A stretch of 64,000 bases of DNA from Chryseobacterium gambrini (GTDB lineage Bacteria > Bacteroidota > Bacteroidia > Flavobacteriales > Weeksellaceae). The stretch spans positions 62,001 to 126,000 of the forward strand of contig NZ_FTOV01000001.1 in assembly GCF_900156825.1 (NCBI RefSeq). The letters run 5' to 3'. Made by a program: the position numbers and the translations under genes. Within the stretch, counting starts at the first letter, position 1. Each line of letters starts with the position of its first letter. Positions 1-7,463 of this stretch are shown in pieces. The notes under the pieces were generated by a model. The model was given only the letters and a program-made list of their open reading frames with translations. It was not told the origin of the DNA and searched no databases.

Positions 1-15
1 TCCCGCTACTATTGT

Positions 16-53
16 AAAGAGTATTGCAATTTTTTGTGATACTCTTTTTTATT
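16..53. terminator. Hairpin terminator at window start
   Basis: AAAGAGTAT (16-24) pairs perfectly with ATACTCTTT (39-47) and is followed by a T-rich run. It probably ends a gene lying upstream of the window. Confidence 0.7.
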
Positions 54-132
54 TCTTTAAACCGTGAATTAGTAAATGCCGGTATGGCTTAATTTATGCA
101 GGTATCATGATACACCATTAAATCATAATATC

Positions 133-543
133 ATGTATAAAAAAATTCTCGCAGGTTTGGGCGGAGCAATCGCGCTGAACCTTCTGCACGAAACCATCAG
201 GAAAAACTTCGACAATGTCCCCGAAATCAATAAAGTGGGAGAGGAAGCTTTAAATAAAGCTTTGGCGAAAGCTGATGCCGAAATTACAGATCACGATAAA
301 CTGTATGCCGCAACCTTAGCCGGAGATATTATTGGCAACGGAATGTATTATGCAACTACTGCCACTACAGGTTTTAATATCTCTTCCGGATTGGCGATGG
401 GAATCGGAGCCATTACACTTCCTCAAAAGATAGGTCTGGATGAAAATCCTGTTGCCGAAAGTACCCAAAAGAAAGTAATGACGGTGGCTTATTATCTTTT
501 CGGAGCTATTGTTACTAAATTTATTTACGATAAAATCAAATAA
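133..543 (+). CDS. Small hypothetical membrane-associated protein
   Basis: I do not recognise this protein. I take ATG 133 (MYKKILAGLGGAIALNLLHE) as the start, because the extension upstream to 76 has no hydrophobic or conserved character. The protein is about 136 residues. It has a Gly/Ala-rich hydrophobic N-terminus, a middle segment rich in charged and Asp/His residues, and two further hydrophobic stretches (ISSGLAMGIGAITL and VAYYLFGAIVTKFIY), so it is probably an inner-membrane protein. It stands alone between two hairpin terminators, so it is likely monocistronic. Its function is unknown. Confidence 0.6.
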   Translation: MYKKILAGLGGAIALNLLHETIRKNFDNVPEINKVGEEALNKALAKADAEITDHDKLYAATLAGDIIGNGMYYATTATTGFNISSGLAMGIGAITLPQKIGLDENPVAESTQKKVMTVAYYLFGAIVTKFIYDKIK

Positions 544-563
544 TCTACTATAAAAATTTTAAG

Positions 564-618
564 GCGGTTTCAAAGTTAAGGCAATGCTGAATTATACTTT
601 TGAAACCGCTTATTTTTT
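564..618. terminator. Bidirectional hairpin terminator
   Basis: GCGGTTTCAAAGT (564-576) pairs with ACTTTTGAAACCGC (596-609) with one bulged base, followed by a T-rich stretch. It lies between two convergent genes and can serve both. Confidence 0.75.
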
Positions 619-823
619 ACATTTTTTTCAGGGAAGAAGCTTTATGAACGGCTGATTTTCCTGTTTTTTCGCTCATGACTTCGTATTGTGGTTCATCCTC
701 TGTCGCTCTTCTCTGCCTATCCATAAATACAAAGTCTTTTTTATGAATTTTTGTAATCTTTCCGTGAGTTTCTCCGTTGCTGGAATTCCATCTCACCATA
801 TCTCCTTTTTTTAATGTGCTCAT
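617..823 (-). CDS. DUF2945 / HVA1-like TUDOR-domain protein
   Basis: This is a 68-residue protein that fills one small beta-barrel domain. The opening KKGDMVRWNSSNGETHGKI matches the usual start of DUF2945 (hypervirulence-associated protein, TUDOR domain): KGDxVxWxSxxGxxxGxI, followed by the expected EYEV-like strand (QYEVMSEKTGKSAVHK). The family is widespread in bacteria and fungi and its molecular role is not established. The gene is monocistronic and convergent with the small membrane-protein gene across a shared terminator. The family assignment comes from the motif; the function stays open. Confidence 0.8.
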   Translation of the reverse strand: MSTLKKGDMVRWNSSNGETHGKITKIHKKDFVFMDRQRRATEDEPQYEVMSEKTGKSAVHKASSLKKM

Positions 824-989
824 TTTTGTTTGGATTTGGTTGTGATGTACAATTCACTTATTATGCCATATTTTAAAGTTTATAAGAGAAAGATTTGGCT
901 GCGCTTATTTAAATCAGATAAGTCACATAAGTTTTGTGAGTTATTTAAAAATAAAGATCACTTAAGAGAAAATCAAAGATTTTCATAAA

Positions 990-1155
990 CTAATGTGTTC
1001 TTCTACGCTATATCCAGATCAATAAATTCTCATGTGACTTATGTGTTAAATTGAAATATCTCAAATTTTAAAATGAATAAAAAATTAATATGTTCCCCTA
1101 TGCTTCATGCCGATCAAATGGAAGTTCATGTGATTTATGTGTTTAAATTAAAATT
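990..1155. repeat. Two degenerate ~70-bp direct repeats
   Basis: The copies lie at about 990-1057 and 1085-1155. Each runs TAAT(G/A)TGTTC...CTATG/CTATA...GATCAA...TTCATGTGA(C/T)TTATGTGTT. They look like a decayed dispersed repeat. I see nothing else in the 824-1194 gap. Confidence 0.5.
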
Positions 1156-1194
1156 TACCTCCGAAAATAAAACTTTGAATTGTAAATTCATCAT

Positions 1195-1227
1195 TAAATA
1201 AAAAATCCCGCTTAAAAAAGCAGGATT
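1195..1227 (-). terminator. Terminator of the 1254-1835 gene
   Basis: AATCCCGCT (1204-1212) pairs with AGCAGGATT (1219-1227) through one wobble pair. Read on the minus strand, the hairpin is followed by a T-run. Confidence 0.65.
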
Positions 1228-1253
1228 CCGTATCATTTAATTAAAAAAATAAA

Positions 1254-1835
1254 TTATTGTGCTAACTGATTGAAAGGTGTAAGTGCATTATCATCAGCCA
1301 TTGTCTGCCCGATAAAATCTTTCTTCTGATTTCCTTTCATTCTGTTGGCTGCATCATTTCCGTTAAAGAAAGACTCGCTTAGTTTTGTGGTGATTTCAGA
1401 AGGGTTAAACTCAAATTTTGTATCGCCGTCCACTCCAAGATATCCGTTCTTTCTTGTAAGATTCGTGATGTAGTTGTTATAGTTGATCAGAGTACCTCTG
1501 AACATATTATTGTGATATTCCATGCACTTCTTCGCTTTTTTGGAAGAATTGTTCAGGATGCAGTTGTTCATATTTCCTCTGTACAGTCTCCATTCAAGCT
1601 CTACTTTTCCGTATTCTTTTGCCAGAGCGGTTTTGCCGTTAGAAAGAATATTCGGATTGCTTTCTTTTTCACTGATCTCTTTTAGATGCTTGATCACTAA
1701 TGGAACGGTATTTTCGATTTTAGTTTTAGCTTCACCTACCGCACTGAAATCTGCTGCAGGAGAACCTTTCTTTTGAGCGGTAGTAATGTTAAAAATAAGT
1801 AATAATAGTACAATTAATAAATTATATCTTTTCAT
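1254..1835 (-). CDS. Hypothetical exported protein
   Basis: I do not recognise this 193-residue protein. Residues 1-20 (MKRYNLLIVLLLLIFNITTA) form a typical Sec signal peptide ending at ...TTA-Q, so the product is probably periplasmic or outer-membrane-associated. The rest is hydrophilic and mostly helical, with many Asn and Lys residues. Two cysteines in the mature part (NNCIL and KKCMEY) could form a disulphide. It is a single gene with its own terminator. No catalytic motif is visible. Confidence 0.65.
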   Translation of the reverse strand: MKRYNLLIVLLLLIFNITTAQKKGSPAADFSAVGEAKTKIENTVPLVIKHLKEISEKESNPNILSNGKTALAKEYGKVELEWRLYRGNMNNCILNNSSKKAKKCMEYHNNMFRGTLINYNNYITNLTRKNGYLGVDGDTKFEFNPSEITTKLSESFFNGNDAANRMKGNQKKDFIGQTMADDNALTPFNQLAQ

Positions 1836-2068
1836 GAGAAATTTTTAAAGCACTAAAATAAATATAATTTCCCGGTTTAGACAAATACATTTTAAATTTA
1901 TTTAATAAAAATTAACAATTTTATAACGTAAGTGGTTCATTATTGTTAAAATGATGTTTTAAAACTTTTTATGAAAGTCATTTTTTATAATCATTCCCAA
2001 AAATTCTTATATATTTTTAATATCTTTAAGGTACACAACACACGATACTAAAATCACATTTTAAGGCT

Positions 2069-3493
2069 ATGAATCATAAGATTGTTGCTTTTACTCTATT
2101 ACTTACCACGAAGTTATTTTGTCAGCAGCTTACCTTACAGCAATGTATAGAAAAAGGAAAGCAGAATAATGTTGCTGTAAAACTGGCGGAACAGTCTTTG
2201 GAAACAAGGCAGAAAATAGCACAGTCCAGCAAAAACAATATTCTTCCCAAAGTCGATTTTCTTGGTGGATATAACTACATCGGAGAACCCATCAGAGTAA
2301 ATCTTCAGCAGGTAAAAGACGGAATTGTGGAAGGTTCAGCCAGTCAGAGTGCCTATTCTGCCAATGCAGCTTATCAGCAGATCACAGGAAACCCGCTTCC
2401 GCAGCAGGTTCAGAATGTTATTTATCAGACTTCAAAAGATATCATCAGCGCGGTGTATCCCAATTACAATCCTGCCATTGCCAAACAGAGTTATTTTCTT
2501 GCCGGAATACTTGTAAGACAGCCGATTTATCTCGGAGGAAAGCTGAATGCTTCGAGAGAACTTTCGAAACAGCAGGTGGAAAGCGGGAAAGCCAATCTGG
2601 AATCTATTCAGAATCTAAATTCATATAATATTTCGCTAAACTATATTCAGATCATGTACCTCAATTCCATGATCAAAAAGCAGGAGAAAATGGCAGAAGC
2701 TCTGGAAAGCAATGAAAAGTATGCGCAAAATCTTCTGAAAGCAGAGATCATTCCGCCTTATCTTAAAAACTGGTCAGATATTGCCAAAATTCAGGGCGAA
2801 ACTACTCTTAAAAATTTACGGCTTGAAAAGGAAAATACGTTACTGACTTTAAAAGATCTGATGGGAATTCCTCTTGATGAATCTTTGGAAATTAACGAAG
2901 AATTAAATGAAAATATTGAAGTCACCAGTTTTGGTTCCTCAGATAAAAATACCGATCTGAAATTATTACAGAGTAAGAAAAAAGAAGCACAAACCACGAA
3001 CGATATTACAAAATCTCTGTCTAAACCCAATATTTTTGCCATTGGAAATTACCAGTTTTTCAGAAATGATCTTCCTTTAATCACGCCGCCGTGGTTAGTG
3101 GGCGTAGAAGTTCAGTGGACTCTTTTTGATCCTGAAAGGAGATCCAGAAATCAGGCTTCTGAATCTTTGGTGAAAGAGGCAGATCTGTTAATCGATCAGA
3201 AACAGAAATCGGTGGATCTTGCCGTCAGAATTTCTGAAAATAAACTCATCAGTTTTAAAGAGCAGAAAGAAACCTTGGATCTTGCGAGAAAACAGTCGTA
3301 CACTACCACAGAAATGGTAAGAAAAAGAATGGAAAACAGCCTTTCTTCTGTAAAAGATGTAAACGATGCACTACAGCTTCAGTACGAGGCAGAGAAATTG
3401 TATTACACATCTTTGGTGGCTTATCAGACGGTGGTGGCAACCTATTTTTATATTACAGGAAACGTCGAAAATATTACCAATTACATTCCTTAA
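2069..3493 (+). CDS. TolC-family outer-membrane efflux protein
   Basis: This is a 474-residue outer-membrane channel component of a tripartite exporter. It has a signal peptide (residues 1-18, ending ...LFCQ) and then QLTLQQCIEKGKQNNVAVKLAEQSLE, the standard TolC-family helical opening. The two halves are rich in Gln/Asn/Leu coiled-coil helices and contain NISLNYIQIMYLN and a C-terminal LQLQYEAEKLYYTSLVAYQTVVA segment. It is the first gene of a tight operon (adaptor 5 bp downstream, then two ABC-2 permeases). The family and role are clear; the exported substrate is unknown. Confidence 0.9.
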   Translation: MNHKIVAFTLLLTTKLFCQQLTLQQCIEKGKQNNVAVKLAEQSLETRQKIAQSSKNNILPKVDFLGGYNYIGEPIRVNLQQVKDGIVEGSASQSAYSANAAYQQITGNPLPQQVQNVIYQTSKDIISAVYPNYNPAIAKQSYFLAGILVRQPIYLGGKLNASRELSKQQVESGKANLESIQNLNSYNISLNYIQIMYLNSMIKKQEKMAEALESNEKYAQNLLKAEIIPPYLKNWSDIAKIQGETTLKNLRLEKENTLLTLKDLMGIPLDESLEINEELNENIEVTSFGSSDKNTDLKLLQSKKKEAQTTNDITKSLSKPNIFAIGNYQFFRNDLPLITPPWLVGVEVQWTLFDPERRSRNQASESLVKEADLLIDQKQKSVDLAVRISENKLISFKEQKETLDLARKQSYTTTEMVRKRMENSLSSVKDVNDALQLQYEAEKLYYTSLVAYQTVVATYFYITGNVENITNYIP

Positions 3494-3498
3494 ACAAG

Positions 3499-4497
3499 AT
3501 GAAAAATTTTATAAAAAATTACTGGGCAGTATGTATTCCAATTGTTGTATTAGTCATCGCGCTGATTTATCTTCTTCAGAACAAATCTTCCGACAGCAGC
3601 AGCAAAGATGCGGTTATAGGAATGGTAGACGCTGAATTTGTGGACGTTTCGGCTTCACTTCCGGGTAGAGTTTTGGAGCTTTTGGTAAAGGAAGGCGATG
3701 ATGTAAAGGAAGGACAGATTATTGCACAGATGAAAACCTCCGAGATCGAAAGCATACAGTCTCAGGTTTCAGAAGCGGTGAAAATTGCACAGAATCAACT
3801 GGATAAAGTAAATCGCGGAGTAGAACCGGAAGTATTGAAATCAGCCGAGAATTTACAGCAGATTGCACAACAGCAGATGGATCTGATGTCTAAAACGTAC
3901 AGCCGTTTTCAGAATTTATATGCTGAAGGAGTAGTTTCCGGACAGGAACGCGACGTTATTTATTTCAAATACAAAGCAGCCCAGAAAGAACTGGAAACCG
4001 CCAATCTTAATGTTCAGCTTTTGAAAAGAGGAAACAATGAAGAGCTTAAAAACTCGGCACAGTCGGTTTTAAATCAGGCAAAAAGTGCGGATGAACTTAC
4101 GCAGGAAATAAAAGACAATGCTTCTATAAAAGCACCTGCTTCCGGAATAATTTCTACGGTTATTGCCAAAAAAGGAGAAATGGTAAATGCAGGTTATCCG
4201 ATGATGACGATTCAGAAAGATCAGTCTTTTTTTGTCAAATTTAATCTCCGTCAGAATCAGATGACGAAAATAAATAAAGGAAGTCTGGTGATCATGAAAA
4301 TTCCCGGCTGTACGCCTGAAAAAGTTCAGGGAAGGGTGGCAGAACTGGCTCCGGCTTTAGGCTACGCAGACTGGGTTCCGGAAAAGCAGAACGGAGAATT
4401 TGAACTCAGAACGTTTCAGATCAAAGTAAGACCGGAAAACGCAGGTTCGATCAAAGGACTTCGTTCAGGAATGACGGCTCAGCTTATTTTTCAATAA
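3499..4497 (+). CDS. HlyD-family periplasmic adaptor
   Basis: This 332-residue membrane fusion protein links an inner-membrane pump to the TolC channel. One N-terminal membrane anchor (about 10-28) precedes the first half of a biotinyl-lipoyl domain (VSASLPGRVLELLVKEGDDV, about 50-75). A long alpha-hairpin follows (about 85-205), then the second lipoyl half with the usual IKAPASGIISTV motif, and a beta-barrel end. The layout resembles YhiI/YbhG-type adaptors of ABC-2 exporters. It lies 5 bp after the tolC-like gene and about 20 bp before the first permease. Confidence 0.9.
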   Translation: MKNFIKNYWAVCIPIVVLVIALIYLLQNKSSDSSSKDAVIGMVDAEFVDVSASLPGRVLELLVKEGDDVKEGQIIAQMKTSEIESIQSQVSEAVKIAQNQLDKVNRGVEPEVLKSAENLQQIAQQQMDLMSKTYSRFQNLYAEGVVSGQERDVIYFKYKAAQKELETANLNVQLLKRGNNEELKNSAQSVLNQAKSADELTQEIKDNASIKAPASGIISTVIAKKGEMVNAGYPMMTIQKDQSFFVKFNLRQNQMTKINKGSLVIMKIPGCTPEKVQGRVAELAPALGYADWVPEKQNGEFELRTFQIKVRPENAGSIKGLRSGMTAQLIFQ

Positions 4498-4517
4498 TTT
4501 AATTCACAAGAAGAACC

Positions 4518-5684
4518 TTGAAAACAATCAGCCAGATTATCATTCGGGAGTGGAAACGGATTTTTTCGATTCCGAATTTCTATGTGGTTTTACTGGTCAT
4601 TCCGCCCATAATATTTCTTTTTTACGGATTAATTTACCAAAAGCAGTTTGCAAAAGAACTTCCGATGGCAGTTTGGGATGAAGATCAGTCTTCTGTTTCC
4701 AGACAGCTTACGGATATGATGGATCACAGCGATCTGATTCATATTACAGAAAAGGTTTCCAGCAATGCAGAAATAGAAAAATTAATGAAAGAAGGAAAGA
4801 TTTTCGGAGCCGTACATTTTCCTAAAAATCTGGAGTCGGATGTTAAAAAAAATCATCAGTCGAACATTACTTTGTATACCAACGGAGCATATTTGGTTCC
4901 TGCAAAAATGATTTATAAAGGAGCGGCAGAAGTCATTATAAAAGGCGGTCTTGCCGTAGTTCTCCAGAAAGCAGAAAAGCAGGGAATGCCTGCTGGACAG
5001 GCAACAGCTTTGGTTCAGCCGATAAAACTGAATACCACAACACTTTATAATCCGGATTTTAATTATCAGATGTATTTAACGCCCGGACTGATTACGGTCG
5101 GTCTTCAAATGGCTTTGGTCGTAGCTTCTGTTTTAATTTTAAATCTTGAATTTAAACGGAATACGATTGATGAACTGTTGAAAATTTCCGCTTCTTCCTC
5201 ACAGATCGTAGTCGGAAAAACACTTGCTCATCTTTGCATTTCATGGATTCTTTTTGTATTGGTCGCTTACATTGTATTTCCAGTTTTTGAACTGGGAAAA
5301 CCGCAGACCGATTTCAATTTTTTCCTGATCTATACTTTAATGTCTTTAGCCTGCATCGGCATCGGAATGATGCTTTCCGCAATATCCAATAATCTGCTAT
5401 TTGTAACCGATGTGGCTCTGTTTTTTACTTCTCCGGCTTTTGTGTTCAGCGGTTTTACATTTCCGCGCTGGGCGATGCCTTGGTACGATCAGTTTTATGC
5501 AGATATTATGCCTTATACGCACTTTCTGGATGGTTTTATTAAGCTTTATTTCATGGAGCTTCCTTTATCATATGCCATGCCTGAGATTTTTAAACTGCTG
5601 ATTTTTACCGGAGTGACCTTTCCTTTAAACATTGTGTTTTTTCAGAGAAAAATTAATAACTATCTTAAAGAAAAGAGCGTATGA
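4518..5684 (+). CDS. ABC-2 type transporter permease (TTG start)
   Basis: This is a 388-residue inner-membrane permease of the YbhR/YbhS type. One membrane helix near the N-terminus (about 20-38) is followed by a large extracytoplasmic domain (about 40-175) and five or six C-terminal helices that include the family-typical FTFPRWAMPWYDQFYADIMP stretch. The start is TTG at 4518, preceded by a purine-rich AAGAAG. The reading frame from TTG gives the expected conserved helix, and the next in-frame ATG would remove it. It overlaps the following permease gene by 4 bp (ATGA). No ATPase gene is linked. Confidence 0.85.
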   Translation: MKTISQIIIREWKRIFSIPNFYVVLLVIPPIIFLFYGLIYQKQFAKELPMAVWDEDQSSVSRQLTDMMDHSDLIHITEKVSSNAEIEKLMKEGKIFGAVHFPKNLESDVKKNHQSNITLYTNGAYLVPAKMIYKGAAEVIIKGGLAVVLQKAEKQGMPAGQATALVQPIKLNTTTLYNPDFNYQMYLTPGLITVGLQMALVVASVLILNLEFKRNTIDELLKISASSSQIVVGKTLAHLCISWILFVLVAYIVFPVFELGKPQTDFNFFLIYTLMSLACIGIGMMLSAISNNLLFVTDVALFFTSPAFVFSGFTFPRWAMPWYDQFYADIMPYTHFLDGFIKLYFMELPLSYAMPEIFKLLIFTGVTFPLNIVFFQRKINNYLKEKSV

Positions 5685-6847
5685 AGGAGATCATTGAAAT
5701 ATTTAAAAGAGAGCTTCGGAATGTTTCGAAAGATTCGAGTCTGTTTCTGATTTTGCTTCTCGCTCCGATTCTGTACGCGTTTATGTACGGAAGTATTTAT
5801 TTAAACAAAGGTGAAGAAAAGGTAAAACTGGCGTTAATTGATGATGACGGAACCTCCATTTCCAGAACATTGACGCAGCAGTTTAATTCCACTTCCATGA
5901 TTGAAATCGTTCCGGCTTCAAATATTGCCGAAGGACAGGAAAAAATGTATCGGGGTGAAGTTCAGGGGTATTTTTATATTCAGTCAGGATTCGAGAGAAA
6001 TATTTTATCACAGAAACAGGCAAATGTGAATATGGTTCTCAATGCTTCCCGTTTTTTACCTTCCAGCGATTTACTCAGCACTGCTACAAAAGTATGTTTA
6101 ACGGTTGGAGCAGGAGTGAGGAAAACGTACTTTAACAAAAAGGGAATGGGAGAAGACGAATCGATGAAAATGACCAATCCCATCAATATGGATTACCGTC
6201 CGCTTTACAACGCAAGTATGACGTATGGAGGATTCCTGTTGCCCGGTTTATTGGCGATTATTCTTCAGCAGACACTTCTGATTGGCGTTGCGGCCGCTTT
6301 TACTTCAGAAAGAGAAGAAAATAAACTGCTGAATCTTTATGAAATTTCAAAACAGAGCATTTCTAAAATGATTTTTGGGAAAAGCATTCTTTACTTTTTT
6401 GCTTTTATGATTTTCGGATTATTTTTCGCTGTAGTGAATTTCTCTGTTTTCGGAGTTGAAATTCGCGGAAAAGCTATTGATCTTGCGGTAATTTTTGCGT
6501 TATTTATTTCTACAATTATCGTTTTCGGAATGCTGATCGGTAGTTTTTTTAAGACGAAACTGTTTGCATTTCAGGTTCTTGTATTTTCCTCTTATCCGAT
6601 ATTTCTGATTACGGGATATTCAATGCCGTATCAGGCGCTGCCGAAATTTGTTCAGTTTTTGTCTGATGCTTTGCCCACGTCGCCGTTTTTAAAGACCTTT
6701 ATTTCTATTGTACAATCCGGAGGTTCGCTTTCAGATAATCTTCCGTCGGTCATTCATCTTATTATTTTGTGGATCATTTTTGAAGGTCTTCTGATTCTGA
6801 GAATAAAATATCTGGTCAGTTCATCAATAACAGAAAATAAAAATTAG
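5681..6847 (+). CDS. ABC-2 type transporter permease, second subunit
   Basis: This 388-residue permease has the same fold and length as its upstream neighbour: N-terminal helix LFLILLLAPILYAFMYGSIY, an external domain to about residue 175, then helices including FLLPGLLAIILQQTLLIGVA and a TGYSMPYQALPKF loop. The pair is translationally coupled by an ATGA overlap and probably forms a heterodimeric channel. Systems of this type (YbhFSR in E. coli) use a separate ATP-binding protein, which is missing from this operon; the next gene starts a different transcription unit. The energy source is therefore undetermined. Confidence 0.85.
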   Translation: MKEIIEIFKRELRNVSKDSSLFLILLLAPILYAFMYGSIYLNKGEEKVKLALIDDDGTSISRTLTQQFNSTSMIEIVPASNIAEGQEKMYRGEVQGYFYIQSGFERNILSQKQANVNMVLNASRFLPSSDLLSTATKVCLTVGAGVRKTYFNKKGMGEDESMKMTNPINMDYRPLYNASMTYGGFLLPGLLAIILQQTLLIGVAAAFTSEREENKLLNLYEISKQSISKMIFGKSILYFFAFMIFGLFFAVVNFSVFGVEIRGKAIDLAVIFALFISTIIVFGMLIGSFFKTKLFAFQVLVFSSYPIFLITGYSMPYQALPKFVQFLSDALPTSPFLKTFISIVQSGGSLSDNLPSVIHLIILWIIFEGLLILRIKYLVSSSITENKN

Positions 6848-6989
6848 GAGTAATCTTTTTGGAGATCAACGGATTTTTAAAACCAGGCAAATAATTCTTC
6901 CAAAAATTTCTTTAACAAATTTTAATAAAATTTATTTAATTGATTATCAAATACTTATTTGTTTTAATCTTTTATCACTAAAAAAATAG

Positions 6990-7019
6990 TTGTTTGGATG
7001 AATTTTATTTCTACATTTG
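6990..7019 (+). promoter_or_regulatory. Bacteroidota-type promoter of blaI-like gene
   Basis: TTG (6990-6992), 19 bp, then TACATTTG (7012-7019) fits the Bacteroidota -33/-7 consensus TTG...TAnnTTTG. It lies about 75 bp upstream of the repressor start. Confidence 0.65.
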
Positions 7020-7095
7020 TATAACTAATTTCTTAGTGATATAAAATTTTCGTGAATATTTTTATGTCACGTTTAATGATAAAAATGAAAAGGAT

Positions 7096-7461
7096 ATGAA
7101 AATTCAGACTTTAACAAAAGCAGAAGAACAGGTGATGCAGTATTTATGGAAACTGGAAAAAGGATTTCTGAAAGACGTTCTTGATCTTTTCCCTGAACCG
7201 AAGCCTCACACCAATACCGTTTCTACCATTTTAAAAGTGCTGAAAGAAAAAGAATTTGTAGACTATAATGTATACGGAAGACAGCATGAGTATTTTCCGT
7301 TGGTTTCCAAGGAGCAGTATTCCGGAAAAACCATTAAAAGTCTGGTGAAAAATTATTTCAAAGGATCTTACAAAAGTGCCGTTTCTTTTCTGGTCGAAAA
7401 AAATGAAATGACAGTGGAAGATCTTGAGATGCTGTTAAACGAACTTAAAAAGAAAAACTAA
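7096..7461 (+). CDS. BlaI/MecI/CopY-family transcriptional repressor
   Basis: This 121-residue winged-helix regulator opens with LTKAEEQVMQYLWKLEKGFLKDVLDLFPEPKPHTNTVSTILKVLKEKEFV, the characteristic BlaI/MecI wHTH with the recognition helix in the NTVSTILKVL region. It has the usual short C-terminal dimerisation helices. In this family an M56 membrane protease encoded next door cleaves the repressor to relieve repression. Here that partner starts 2 bp downstream. It probably represses its own operon and possibly the nearby GLPGLI genes (inference). Confidence 0.9.
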   Translation: MKIQTLTKAEEQVMQYLWKLEKGFLKDVLDLFPEPKPHTNTVSTILKVLKEKEFVDYNVYGRQHEYFPLVSKEQYSGKTIKSLVKNYFKGSYKSAVSFLVEKNEMTVEDLEMLLNELKKKN

Positions 7462-7463
7462 CC

